Below are positions 1 to 8,196 of a stretch of 64,000 nucleotides of DNA, piece by piece (position 1 is the stretch's first letter; the number at the start of each line of letters is the position of its first letter). Made by a program: the position numbers and the translations under genes. The stretch covers positions 62,001 to 126,000 of the forward strand of contig NZ_JAUORV010000012.1 of the NCBI RefSeq assembly GCF_030548205.1, given 5' to 3'. Source of the DNA: Aliiglaciecola sp. 3_MG-2023 (GTDB lineage: Bacteria; Pseudomonadota; Gammaproteobacteria; Enterobacterales; Alteromonadaceae). Under the pieces are notes generated by a model that did no database searches, was not told where the DNA came from, and worked only from the letters and a program-made list of their open reading frames with translations.

Positions 1-1
1 A

Positions 2-499
2 AATATGGTGGCAGGCATGCTTGATAGCTTAATCAGTGCCTTTGTGATTGTGTTTATCATGATGGTTATTTTATTCCGATCCTTGGTATTTGGGTTATTA
101 GCGATGCTACCGCTGACCATTACCATTACCTTCATTTATGGATTAATTGGCATTGTTGGTAAAGACTACGATATGCCCATTGCTGTTTTGTCAGCCTTAA
201 CCCTAGGCCTTTCAGTAGACTTCGCCATCCACTTTTTGGAAAGAGCCCGTACCCTGTTTAAACAAACTCAGGATGTGAAACAAACATTTTCGCTGATGTT
301 TCAAGAACCGGCCACCGCTATTACACGAAATGCTTTAGTCATCGCCTTAGGGTTTACGCCATTGCTTTTTGCGCCACTTGTTCCTTACATCACTGTGGGC
401 GTATTTTTAGCCAGTATTATGGCTATTTCGGCCTTGGTGACCTTACTTATTTTGCCCGCGGTGATGTCGTTGGCAAAACCCTTAGTTTTTAAGAACTAG
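2..499 (+). CDS. RND/MMPL-type membrane exporter, C-terminal fragment (5' end outside window)
   Basis: The reading frame is already open at the left edge, so only the last ~165 residues are seen and the first ATG is not a true start. The visible part has about five hydrophobic helices. A conserved stretch near the middle (LTLGLSVDFAIHFLERAR) is typical of the second membrane domain of MMPL/RND lipid or hydrophobe exporters, with acidic and basic residues inside a helix. The gene ends 18 bases before a LolA-like gene and an outer-membrane barrel gene, probably in one operon. Such trios are seen in proteobacteria and suggest transport of a lipid or hydrophobic compound to the outer membrane. 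Substrate unknown. Confidence 0.8.
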   Translation, partial: NMVAGMLDSLISAFVIVFIMMVILFRSLVFGLLAMLPLTITITFIYGLIGIVGKDYDMPIAVLSALTLGLSVDFAIHFLERARTLFKQTQDVKQTFSLMFQEPATAITRNALVIALGFTPLLFAPLVPYITVGVFLASIMAISALVTLLILPAVMSLAKPLVFKN

Positions 500-517
500 T
501 TAATTTGGAGGTTTAGA

Positions 518-1303
518 ATGTCTCGATTTACATTATTTATTTTTGCATTAGTCCTATCACTACCCAGTGTTGCAGAGGTTGATGTTGAAGCATTAATTAT
601 CAGTTCTGAAAAAGTCGCATATTACAGCGGACAAGACGGTCGCTCAGATGCACGCATGATGATAGTCGATGCCCAGGGGCGTAAACAAATGCGTCAATTC
701 ACGATTTTAAGACGTGATATTAAAGACAATGGTGATCAACAAATGATGGTATTTTTCAGCCGACCAACAGATGTGAAAGACACTGTATTTAGAGTAGAAA
801 AACATGCCGATATTACAGTAGACGATGACCGTTGGTTGTACCTCCCTGCTTTAGATTTAGTAAAACGTATCTCAGCTGGCGACAAACGTACCTCTTTTGT
901 AGGATCACACTTTTTCTACGAGGATGTTTCTGGCCGAGCAATCTCAGAGGATGACTTCGAACTGGTTGATGAGACGTCGGAAAATTACATTCTTAAAGCC
1001 ACGCCTAAATCCGCAGATAGCGTGGAATTTAGCTACTACCATGTCAGTATTAGTAAGCAGTCAAAACTCCCCGTCAAAATTGACTTTTTTAATCAAGAAG
1101 GGGTTAATTATCGCCGTGTTGAAGCGGTGAAAATTGATAATATTCAAGGTTTCCCTACCGTGCTGCGCTCTAAAGTAAGCGATTTGGTCAATGGTGGCTA
1201 TACCTTAATGGAATTCAGAAATATCAGTTATGACCTGGGTCTGCCAGACGATGTATTTTCGGAACGCAGTTTACGTACCCCTCCTCGTCAATGGTTAAAC
1301 TAA
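518..1303 (+). CDS. LolA-like outer-membrane lipoprotein-sorting family protein
   Basis: A 261-residue protein with a short signal peptide (cleavage near residue 19, SVAEV). The body resembles the family annotated as outer membrane lipoprotein-sorting protein (LolA-fold, TP0789-like domain); the stretch DDRWLYLPALDLVKRIS and the following GSHFFYEDV are typical. These periplasmic half-barrels are thought to bind lipids and usually sit next to MMPL/RND exporters, as here. The ribosome site GGAGG at 507-511 fixes the start. The stop codon overlaps the next start (TAATG), implying translational coupling. No lipobox is visible. The lipid ligand is unknown. Confidence 0.75.
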   Translation: MSRFTLFIFALVLSLPSVAEVDVEALIISSEKVAYYSGQDGRSDARMMIVDAQGRKQMRQFTILRRDIKDNGDQQMMVFFSRPTDVKDTVFRVEKHADITVDDDRWLYLPALDLVKRISAGDKRTSFVGSHFFYEDVSGRAISEDDFELVDETSENYILKATPKSADSVEFSYYHVSISKQSKLPVKIDFFNQEGVNYRRVEAVKIDNIQGFPTVLRSKVSDLVNGGYTLMEFRNISYDLGLPDDVFSERSLRTPPRQWLN

Positions 1304-2613
1304 TGAAAAAAAGCTTATCGCCCATTTCTGTTTTAGCAATGATTTTACTTTTAGTCTCCCTCAATACTAGGGCGCAAACCACAGAAGATGAGTGGGATAT
1401 GGGGGATTGGTCGGAAGAAGAAGAGGCTTCCCCCCTATTTGCAGGCTTTGTTGATATCAGTGTAGGTAACAGATTCACCTCAGATCCTGCAATTGATGGG
1501 GCAAAAACCCTCAGAGATATTCGCTTGCAAGTCCAATGGGAAAAGCTACTCAGCGAATCCAGTTTAACCGTGACTAGTGACCTGTATTATGATGGCGTTC
1601 TAGATCAAGTTAAATTAAATGTTCGAGAGTTTGCATGGCAAGGAAGATTAGATTCAATTGCTCAATGGGGAAAGAACTTTGATTTAAAGTTAGGCCAACA
1701 AGTGCTGACTTGGGGGACGGGTGACTATTTATTTCTAAACGATCTATTCCCTAAAGACTACCAATCATTTTTTGCTGGACGTAATGATGATTACCTTAAG
1801 GCCCCTTCCTTATCTGCGAAATTATCTGGCTTTTTTGATTGGGGTAATATGGATTTCGTTATTACTCCAGAATTTGCTGCAGACAATTATATTAACGGTG
1901 ATTATTTTTCATTTTTCTCTGCTTCATTTGGCACTAACATTGCGCCAGGTTTCGACGTAAAATCACCTTATTTACCGGAGTCACCAGAATACGCATTACG
2001 ATATTATAAAAGCATAGGTTCGTCAGAGATCGCCATTTATGGTTATGATGGATTTCATAAATCTCCCAGCAGTCTAACCAGTGAAGGCCAAGCATACTTT
2101 TCTAAACTCAATGTATATGGTGCCAGCGTCGTAAGCCCTGCTTTTGCGGGCCTTATCAAAGCAGAGTTCGCTTATTATGCCTCCAAAGATGATAGCCAAG
2201 GCTCAGAGCCGTTAATTCCTAATGATCAAAGTCGATATCTCGTTGGTTATGAGCAAGAAGTGATAAAAGACTTAACGGCAAGTATACAATGGTATTTAGA
2301 GCATACTCATGACTATTCAGAACTAAAACTAAACTCCCTAACACCAGAGTATGATCCTAATCGCAGTCGTATCGTCGTTACCCAGCAATTTATTTATCGG
2401 TTAATGCAACAAACCTTAACGATTAATGCTTTTAACTTTTACTCCACCAGCGATCATGATGGCTTTTTAAAATTACGCGCCGATTACAGCCCAGTTGATC
2501 AATGGCAGGTGGCAGCTGGAATAAACCTATTTTACGGTGATGACAATCACACATTTTACAATCAGTTTGAAGATGCCAGTAACCTTTATGCAAGCTTCAA
2601 ATATTTTTACTAA
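1303..2613 (+). CDS. Outer-membrane beta-barrel protein of an MMPL/LolA-like operon
   Basis: About 436 residues. An upstream in-frame ATG exists at 1291, but the ATG at 1303 overlaps the previous stop codon and begins a regular signal peptide (MKKSLSPISVLAMILLLV, cleavage after NTRA). An acidic, tryptophan-rich stretch follows (EDEWDMGDWSEEEE). The rest consists of alternating aromatic/hydrophobic segments and ends in tyrosine-phenylalanine-tyrosine, as expected of an outer-membrane barrel. The motif LGQQVLTWGTGDYLFLND recalls DUF1302/alginate-export-like barrels. It probably supplies the outer-membrane part of the exporter system. Exact family assignment is uncertain. Confidence 0.65.
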   Translation: MKKSLSPISVLAMILLLVSLNTRAQTTEDEWDMGDWSEEEEASPLFAGFVDISVGNRFTSDPAIDGAKTLRDIRLQVQWEKLLSESSLTVTSDLYYDGVLDQVKLNVREFAWQGRLDSIAQWGKNFDLKLGQQVLTWGTGDYLFLNDLFPKDYQSFFAGRNDDYLKAPSLSAKLSGFFDWGNMDFVITPEFAADNYINGDYFSFFSASFGTNIAPGFDVKSPYLPESPEYALRYYKSIGSSEIAIYGYDGFHKSPSSLTSEGQAYFSKLNVYGASVVSPAFAGLIKAEFAYYASKDDSQGSEPLIPNDQSRYLVGYEQEVIKDLTASIQWYLEHTHDYSELKLNSLTPEYDPNRSRIVVTQQFIYRLMQQTLTINAFNFYSTSDHDGFLKLRADYSPVDQWQVAAGINLFYGDDNHTFYNQFEDASNLYASFKYFY

Positions 2614-2644
2614 CCTCCACAACCGATGATAAAAGAGGCTGAAT

Positions 2645-2857
2645 ATGTCTGCTGAAAGAGTGTTAACTGCATTTGCGGGTTTTATGGTGCTAGTCTCCGT
2701 TGCCTTAACTGTTTGGGTTCACCCAAACTTTGTATGGTTTACGGTGTTTATTGGAGCCAATTTGTTCCAACAAAGTTTTACAGGCCTTTGCCCTGCGACC
2801 TTTATTATACGCAAAGTATTTGGATTCAAAACCGAAAAAGAAATGGCTAACGAGTAG
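2645..2857 (+). CDS. YgaP-like small membrane protein (DUF2892)
   Basis: 70 residues with two hydrophobic segments separated by a short loop, followed by LCPATFIIRKVFG and a charged tail. The phrase ending in xCP is the hallmark of the DUF2892/YgaP-type transmembrane module, which in E. coli YgaP is fused to a rhodanese. An AGAGG ribosome site lies 7 bases before the ATG. It is 32 bases after the barrel gene and converges with the sulfur regulator gene. The family's frequent link with sulfur metabolism makes a functional tie to the locus on its right possible, but its transcription probably belongs with the upstream genes. Confidence 0.7.
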   Translation: MSAERVLTAFAGFMVLVSVALTVWVHPNFVWFTVFIGANLFQQSFTGLCPATFIIRKVFGFKTEKEMANE

Positions 2858-2932
2858 TAAATCCCGGTAGCTATTTGTATTAAATAGCAAGTAAATTATA
2901 AGACAGGATGAATTATAGATGACTCAGTTTTA

Positions 2933-4258
2933 TCATCCTCCGTCGTATTTTAAGCCGTATTTTTGTAGTTTCCGATAAAGCGTTCGCGGGCTCACACCCA
3001 ATTGCTGGGCAAGTTCATCCACAGGTAAAGTGCGAGTAAAACACAATTGCGATAAATATTTTTTCTCCATCTCATCTAAGGAAATAATCTGTTTAAACTC
3101 TTGAACTTCAAACCCTTCGGTATTGCTGACGAGGTCTGGCAAATCTTCAACCTCAATAATATCTTCATTTGCTAGTAACGCAGAGTGTTCAACAATACTT
3201 CTGAGTTCACGAATATTACCTGGAAAGTCATACTGACTAAGCTTAAGCATTGCTTGTTCACTGAACTTTTTGCGATGCATTTCAGATTGTTTTAAAAAAT
3301 GTTCGACTAAAATGGGTATGTCGGAGCGGCGCTGCGCCAATGACGGCAACATTATAGGAAAACCGGCAATGCGATAATACAAGTCTTTCCTAAATTCACC
3401 TGATGCCACTAAATCAAGTAAGTTTTTGTGACTTGCACAAATCAACCTGAAATCAGCCTTTTTCTGCTTAATTCCACCTACCGTCCGATAACAATGGGTT
3501 TCAAGGAGTCTTAATAATTTGACTTGCATCGCTAATGGTACGTCAGCAATCTCATCAAAAAAGACAGTGCCACCATTAGCCATTTCTATCAAACCTTTTT
3601 TAGCATGGGTCGCGCCAGTAAATGCACCTTTCTCGTGGCCAAATAACTCCGATTCAAATAGATTTTCATTTAAGCCGGTACACTCAATAATAACAAACGG
3701 CTTTTCCGCCCTAGTACTTGACTCGTGTACAGCTTTAGCCACCAACTCTTTACCCGTCCCCGTTTCACCATGCAACAACACCGCAATATCGGCCTTAGCT
3801 GAACGATTAATTTTGTTGAGCATCGCTCTAAAAGGCTCTGAATCTCCTATCATTAACTGTGTACTTGACTCATTAGATGCAAATTTTATCCGCTCTAACA
3901 CTTCTAAAAACCCGGTGGTGATGCCATTTTCATCTTTAATGGGTTTCATCAAAATATCGCAATAGGTTTTACCGTAGGGCGTATCGTGAATGTGAATCAC
4001 GCTGCTGGTTTTTCCCGTTTTTTTACATAGCTCCATAGGACAATCTTCACCGTGCTTGTCACAGGGAGATGAATTGCGGTGGGAAATTTCAAAACAACGA
4101 CTTTTCGCTACAATAACTTCATTTTCGTAAGTATCTCGATAAGCTGAATTCACAGCTAGAATACGATAGTCAAGATCTATAAAAATTGCCGGCTTTTCCA
4201 TTGCATCTATCATAGATTGGATAACACCAATGTTCACGTTCAGATACCCTATTATCAA
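2933..4258 (-). CDS. fisR: FisR-type sigma-54-dependent sulfane-sulfur regulator
   Basis: A 441-residue enhancer-binding protein. A PAS-like sensor occupies about residues 15-120. An AAA+ domain follows, with Walker A GETGTGKE (164-171), the sigma-54 contact loop GAFTGA (211-216) and Walker B FFDEIAD (233-239). A Fis-type helix-turn-helix lies near 412-437 (SPRTLYRKLQKYG). The sensor has Cys55, Cys66, Cys73 and Cys78. The 11- and 7-residue spacings of the first three match those I recall for Cupriavidus FisR (Cys53/64/71), which senses sulfane sulfur. It is divergent from sqr, and two sigma-54 promoters lie in the locus. The start is uncertain: TTG at 4258 has no clear ribosome site, while GTG at 4237 follows AGGG. 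One operator palindrome touches 4258, so autoregulation is likely. Confidence 0.85.
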   Translation of the reverse strand: MIIGYLNVNIGVIQSMIDAMEKPAIFIDLDYRILAVNSAYRDTYENEVIVAKSRCFEISHRNSSPCDKHGEDCPMELCKKTGKTSSVIHIHDTPYGKTYCDILMKPIKDENGITTGFLEVLERIKFASNESSTQLMIGDSEPFRAMLNKINRSAKADIAVLLHGETGTGKELVAKAVHESSTRAEKPFVIIECTGLNENLFESELFGHEKGAFTGATHAKKGLIEMANGGTVFFDEIADVPLAMQVKLLRLLETHCYRTVGGIKQKKADFRLICASHKNLLDLVASGEFRKDLYYRIAGFPIMLPSLAQRRSDIPILVEHFLKQSEMHRKKFSEQAMLKLSQYDFPGNIRELRSIVEHSALLANEDIIEVEDLPDLVSNTEGFEVQEFKQIISLDEMEKKYLSQLCFTRTLPVDELAQQLGVSPRTLYRKLQKYGLKYDGG

Positions 4259-4292
4259 GTCAGTATTGACTCATTCTGTGTCAAAAATGACA
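4258..4292. promoter_or_regulatory. Twin palindromic operator (candidate FisR enhancer) before sqr
   Basis: Two 14-bp palindromes, AGTCA-GTAT-TGACT (4258-4271) and TGTCA-AAAA-TGACA (4279-4292), have centres 21 bp apart, i.e. two helical turns. The second centre is about 93 bp before the -24 element of the sqr promoter, a normal place for a sigma-54 activator site. The same pair with the same 21-bp spacing occurs before cydA. Assignment to FisR is inference from position and shared occurrence. Confidence 0.7.
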
Positions 4293-4376
4293 ATTGGATC
4301 AAGTCATATTAAAAATAAGTCAACAATTTAAAATAAACCTAATAATATTCAATGGGTTATAGTTTTTTGCAGTTAT

Positions 4377-4392
4377 AGCACGCGTCTTGCTT
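4377..4392 (+). promoter_or_regulatory. Sigma-54 promoter of sqr
   Basis: TAGCACG-CGTC-TTGCT matches the -24/-12 consensus TGGCACG-N4-TTGCW with one mismatch (A for the first G of the GG pair). Predicted transcription start is near 4403, about 45 bases before the sqr ATG. A sigma-54 activator gene lies next door. Confidence 0.7.
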
Positions 4393-4448
4393 AGATAGTA
4401 TCTATATGTCGTACCAATTAACGATATTACGAAAGGTGAGGAACTAAT

Positions 4449-5720
4449 ATGGCTAAAATAGTGATTTTAGGTGCAGGAACCGGAGGCATGCCAGCGGCTT
4501 ATGAAACAAAGGAAATGCTGGGCAAGGAACATCAAGTTATTGTTATCAACGAGCGACCAGATTTCCGCTTTGTACCATCTAACCCGTGGGTAGCCGTTGG
4601 ATGGAGAGAACCTGATGCGATTACAATGCCGATTGAAAAATATCTGAACAAAAAAGACATTGAATTCGTGTGTGCAAGAGTGGATAAAATAGATGCTGAA
4701 AACAATACTATTTTAACCCATGAGAACGACACCATAAGCTACGATTATCTGATTATCGCAACAGGACCAAAGCTCGCTTTCAGTAATATTAAAGGAGCAG
4801 GTCCAGAGTATTATACCCAATCAATATGTACCTTAGATCATGCCCAAAGGTGTTATCAAGATTTTGAAAAGCTATTGAAAAAACCCGGCCCAGTGGTGGT
4901 TGGTGCGTTTCAAGGTGCAAGTTGTTTTGGGCCTGCTTACGAATATGCGTTTATCTTGGACAAAGCACTGCGAGATGCCAAGATCCGCCACAAAGTACCC
5001 ATTCATTTTGTGACTTGTGAACCTTACATAGGACATATGGGTTTAGGCGGTGTTGGGGATTCCAAAAGCATGCTGGAATCAGAACTTAGATCCCGTGATA
5101 TTAAATGGACATGCAATGCCAGTGTAGATAAAGTCTGTGAGGATATAATGCATGTATCCGAATTCAACCGTAAAGGTGAGGTAGAATTCGAGCACCAACT
5201 TCCCTTCACTCATGCCATGCTTATACCGCCTTTTAGTGGTGTTGATGCGGTGGCCAGTGTAGACGGGTTATGCAATCCAAAAGGGTTTGTGATTACCGAT
5301 GAATACCATCGTAATCCAACCTATCCCAATATATTCTCTGGCGGTGTCTGTGTTGCCATTCCGCCGGTTGAGACAACTCCTGTGCCTACGGGTACACCCA
5401 AAACGGGTTACATGATTGAAACCATGATGACCGCAATTGCGCATAATTTAAAAGCACTCATTATTGATGATCAACCGCCACAGACTAAAGGCACGATGCA
5501 TGCAATTTGTTTAGCCGACATGGGAAATACCGGCGCAGCCTTCGTCGCTATGCCGCAAATTCCGCCTCGAAATGTGGCCTGGTTTAAAAAAGGAAAATGG
5601 GTACATTTAGCCAAAATCGCATTTGAAAAGTATTTCATGCGGAAAATGCGCACGGGTACCAGTGAACCTGTTTACGAAAAATATGTGTTGAAAGCACTTG
5701 GAATAGAACGTCTAGAATAG
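4449..5720 (+). CDS. sqr: Sulfide:quinone oxidoreductase
   Basis: A 423-residue FAD flavoprotein that oxidises sulfide to polysulfide or persulfide and reduces the membrane quinone pool. The N-terminal dinucleotide fold GAGTGGMPAAYE (8-19) binds FAD. Cys127, Cys159 and Cys354 fall almost exactly where Acidithiobacillus ferrooxidans SQR has Cys128, Cys160 and Cys356. TGTPKTGYM (314-322) lies in the quinone/flavin region. The C-terminus has an amphipathic basic segment for membrane binding. The start has a GAGG ribosome site at 4438-4441. It is the first gene of the FisR-linked transcription unit, only a few bases before the haem protein gene. Confidence 0.9.
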   Translation: MAKIVILGAGTGGMPAAYETKEMLGKEHQVIVINERPDFRFVPSNPWVAVGWREPDAITMPIEKYLNKKDIEFVCARVDKIDAENNTILTHENDTISYDYLIIATGPKLAFSNIKGAGPEYYTQSICTLDHAQRCYQDFEKLLKKPGPVVVGAFQGASCFGPAYEYAFILDKALRDAKIRHKVPIHFVTCEPYIGHMGLGGVGDSKSMLESELRSRDIKWTCNASVDKVCEDIMHVSEFNRKGEVEFEHQLPFTHAMLIPPFSGVDAVASVDGLCNPKGFVITDEYHRNPTYPNIFSGGVCVAIPPVETTPVPTGTPKTGYMIETMMTAIAHNLKALIIDDQPPQTKGTMHAICLADMGNTGAAFVAMPQIPPRNVAWFKKGKWVHLAKIAFEKYFMRKMRTGTSEPVYEKYVLKALGIERLE

Positions 5721-5728
5721 GAATGATT

Positions 5729-6364
5729 ATGAAAAAGAGCTTAGCAAAATTTGTATCTACCGTTAAATTGTCGATGATGGTTAGTGTCAGCTTGTTTGTG
5801 ACGCTAGCAAATGCAAATCCAATTGAAATCGAAAATAAGCTGCCGCCCACTAATTCCTTTGAAAGTCAGCAAGATAAGTTACAATTACAACAGATTGCTA
5901 AACAAAAAATGGCGCAGTTTGGTAATCAACTTAAAACGGCTTTGCTGGATGCAATCGCTTCTGGAGGTTTCGAAAATGCAGTGGATGTCTGTCAGCAACA
6001 GGCACCACAGATAGCATCAGAGTTATCCACAAAGGGGTGGAAATTAAGCCGCACCAGTTTAAAAACTCGCAATCCACTTAATTTACCAAATGAATGGCAA
6101 AAACCGGTATTGCTTAACTTTGAACAACAAGCAAAGAACGGCCAACCCATCGATAAGTTAGACTACAGTGAAATTGTGAATGGGCAATTTAGGATGATGA
6201 AAGCGATTCCCACAGGTCAGTTGTGTATAGCTTGCCATGGCTCAAATGTTTCACCTAAATTACAAGACAAAATTGATCAACATTACCCACAAGACGCAGC
6301 AATAAACTTTTCTCTAAACGATATTCGCGGTGCGTTTAGTGTCACTGCCAGTGCGTCCAATTAA
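5729..6364 (+). CDS. Periplasmic c-type haem protein (DUF3365/Tll0287-like)
   Basis: About 211 residues. An ATG at 5723 overlaps the ribosome site AGGA (5719-5722), so 5729 is the better start. A signal peptide ends near ANA|NP. One haem-attachment motif CIACH lies at residues 166-170, near the C-terminus. The fold family appears to be DUF3365, whose members are single-haem c-type proteins or haem sensor domains. It follows sqr by 8 bases and precedes the cyd operon, so it may carry electrons or sense redox state during sulfide oxidation. The role is inferred, not shown. Confidence 0.75.
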   Translation: MKKSLAKFVSTVKLSMMVSVSLFVTLANANPIEIENKLPPTNSFESQQDKLQLQQIAKQKMAQFGNQLKTALLDAIASGGFENAVDVCQQQAPQIASELSTKGWKLSRTSLKTRNPLNLPNEWQKPVLLNFEQQAKNGQPIDKLDYSEIVNGQFRMMKAIPTGQLCIACHGSNVSPKLQDKIDQHYPQDAAINFSLNDIRGAFSVTASASN

Positions 6365-6389
6365 TTTGCTTACCAGCAAAACCACCATT

Positions 6390-6424
6390 TGTCACTTATG
6401 ACACACTTATTGTCATAAGTGACA
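6390..6424. promoter_or_regulatory. Twin palindromic operator (candidate FisR enhancer) before cydA
   Basis: TGTCA-CTTA-TGACA (6390-6403) and TGTCA-TAAG-TGACA (6411-6424) are each palindromic and are also perfect inverted copies of each other across 7 bases. Centres are 21 bp apart, exactly as before sqr. The second centre is about 83 bp from the -24 GG, one helical turn less than at sqr. There is no T-tract after it, so it is not a standard terminator. Confidence 0.7.
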
Positions 6425-6498
6425 TTTACGCTTCTCAAAATAGTCCACCAAGAAATAAAAAAACATAATTTTCAGACATTTAAAGTTTTTTCAAAATT

Positions 6499-6514
6499 TG
6501 GCACGTTGAATGCA
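6499..6514 (+). promoter_or_regulatory. Sigma-54 promoter of the cyd operon
   Basis: TGGCACG-TTGA-ATGCA matches the sigma-54 consensus TGGCACG-N4-TTGCW, with a perfect -24 block and one mismatch in the -12 block. Predicted start of transcription is near 6525. It lies about 83 bp after the twin palindromes, consistent with FisR control of cydABX and the downstream sulfur genes. Confidence 0.75.
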
Positions 6515-6520
6515 ATTCCC

Positions 6521-6563
6521 TTGATTAAGATCAACTCCGAGCCTGAAATCTTCGGAATATAAT
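6521..6563 (+). promoter_or_regulatory. FNR box and class II sigma-70 promoter of the cyd operon
   Basis: TTGAT-TAAG-ATCAA at 6521-6534 is a perfect FNR/EtrA site. A perfect -10 hexamer TATAAT lies at 6558-6563, so transcription would start near 6569-6570 and the FNR site would be centred at about -42, the classic class II activation position. The box also covers the start point predicted for the sigma-54 promoter, so the two promoters may compete. Confidence 0.7.
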
Positions 6564-6603
6564 AAAATTCGACAACACTTTTTAAATCACTAGGAGAAAC
6601 AGT

Positions 6604-8196
6604 ATGAACGAGACTCTAATCGAGTTATCTCGTTGGCAATTTGCCTCTACCGTCATGTTTCATTTCATATTTGTTCCATTAACCTTAGGGCTGAGTTTTA
6701 TGCTTGCCATAATGGAATCTGTGTATGTTATGACAGGCAAAGATATCTACAAACAAATGACCAAGTTTTGGGGTAAGTTGTTTGGGATCAACTTTGCCAT
6801 TGGCGTTGCCACAGGTCTAACCATGGAATTTCAGTTCGGCATGAACTGGTCTTATTATTCCCATTATGTTGGTGATATCTTCGGAGCACCTTTGGCCATA
6901 GAAGGGCTTATGGCCTTCTTCTTAGAGTCTACCTTTGTTGGTTTGTTTTTCTTTGGTTGGGACAAAATGAGCAAAGTAAAACACCTAATGACAACTTGGT
7001 TAGTTGCCCTAGGTTCTAACTTCTCAGCTCTGTGGATCTTAATAGCCAATGGCTGGATGCAATTTCCTGTAGGTGCCGAGTTTAACTTTGAATCCATGCG
7101 TATGGAAATGACCAGTTTTGCAGAGGTAATTTTCAACCCTGTTGCTCAGGTTAAGTTCGTGCATACCGTTTCTGCCGGATACGTCACAGGCGCTATCTTT
7201 GTGTTAGCCATCTCATCATATTACCTACTCAAAAACAAAGATGTGGCTTTTGCTCGACGCTCGTTCGCCATCGCTGCAAGTTTTGGATTAGCCTCGGTCA
7301 TTTCGGTAATTATATTAGGGGATGAAAGTGGTTATGAGTTAGGTGATGTGCAAAAAGTGAAACTAGCTGCAGTTGAGGCTGAATATGAGACGCAACCCGC
7401 CCCTGCCGCATTTACCCTGTTTGGACTGCCTAATGATGAAACCCAAAGCGTTGACTATGCCATTCAAATTCCTTATGCAATGGGGATCATTGCTACCCGC
7501 TCTCTTGACGAAGAAGTGGTAGGGTTAAAAGAGCATAAAGAACGCCATAGGGAGCGTATTCTGTCTGGTATTATTGCCTACGACTTACTAGACAAAGTAA
7601 GAAGCGGAGAAGCCACGTCAAACCAACGCGCAGAATTTGAACAGCACAAAGACAATTTAGGCTTCGCCATGTTGTTACAACCATTCACTGATAATGTGAC
7701 TAACCCATCAGAAGAGGCCATTCAGCAAGCGGTAGACTACAGTATTCCAAAAGTTGCTCCGTTATTTTGGAGTTTCAGACTGATGGTAGCATCAGGATTT
7801 GCGATGTTAATATTATTTGCTCTTGCCTTTTACTATTCCACTAAGCATCAAATCACTAAGCCTCGCTGGTTGCTGAAATTTGCACTTTGGAGCCTACCAC
7901 TTCCTTGGATTGCCTCTGAAGCGGGTTGGTTTGTAGCAGAATATGGTCGCCAACCTTGGTCAATTGCGGAAATTCTGCCTGTCCACGCATCGGTATCAAA
8001 TTTGAGTGTGACTGACGTAGTAATTACGATAATTGCCTACACTTTTTTCTATGCAATTATGTTTATTGCAGCTTTCTACTTAATGCAAAAGTACGCGAAA
8101 AAAGGCCCCAGTGAGACCTTTGCAGACGCTGAGCGTGAATTAGAAGAAGCGGCACAGTTATTAAATAATGAACAACCTCAAGGAGCAAACTCATGA
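6604..8196 (+). CDS. cydA: Cytochrome bd quinol oxidase subunit I
   Basis: A 530-residue membrane protein, length typical of the long-Q-loop class. It carries the two b haems and haem d and oxidises quinol while reducing oxygen to water without pumping protons. Haem ligands are visible: His20, His187 and Met394 correspond to E. coli His19, His186 and Met393. GRQPW (448-452) is the family signature. A charged region of about 130 residues between ~255 and 385 forms the quinol loop. Start: AGGAG at 6592-6596. It overlaps cydB by 4 bases. bd oxidases are known to resist sulfide, which fits their placement among sulfide-oxidation genes. Confidence 0.95.
   Translation: MNETLIELSRWQFASTVMFHFIFVPLTLGLSFMLAIMESVYVMTGKDIYKQMTKFWGKLFGINFAIGVATGLTMEFQFGMNWSYYSHYVGDIFGAPLAIEGLMAFFLESTFVGLFFFGWDKMSKVKHLMTTWLVALGSNFSALWILIANGWMQFPVGAEFNFESMRMEMTSFAEVIFNPVAQVKFVHTVSAGYVTGAIFVLAISSYYLLKNKDVAFARRSFAIAASFGLASVISVIILGDESGYELGDVQKVKLAAVEAEYETQPAPAAFTLFGLPNDETQSVDYAIQIPYAMGIIATRSLDEEVVGLKEHKERHRERILSGIIAYDLLDKVRSGEATSNQRAEFEQHKDNLGFAMLLQPFTDNVTNPSEEAIQQAVDYSIPKVAPLFWSFRLMVASGFAMLILFALAFYYSTKHQITKPRWLLKFALWSLPLPWIASEAGWFVAEYGRQPWSIAEILPVHASVSNLSVTDVVITIIAYTFFYAIMFIAAFYLMQKYAKKGPSETFADAERELEEAAQLLNNEQPQGANS

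Noticed and set aside
2870-2888. Terminator hairpin GCTATTT/AAATAGC between the DUF2892 gene and fisR
   Set aside because: The stem is short and AT-rich and neither side has a proper T-tract; left uncalled.
3519-3965. 148-codon open frame opposite the fisR gene
   Set aside because: Antisense to the conserved AAA+ domain of the regulator, with no motif or ribosome site of its own.
6390-6424. Rho-independent terminator after the DUF3365 gene
   Set aside because: The hairpin is perfect but has no T-tract, each half is itself a palindrome, and the same paired form occurs upstream of sqr where no terminator is needed.
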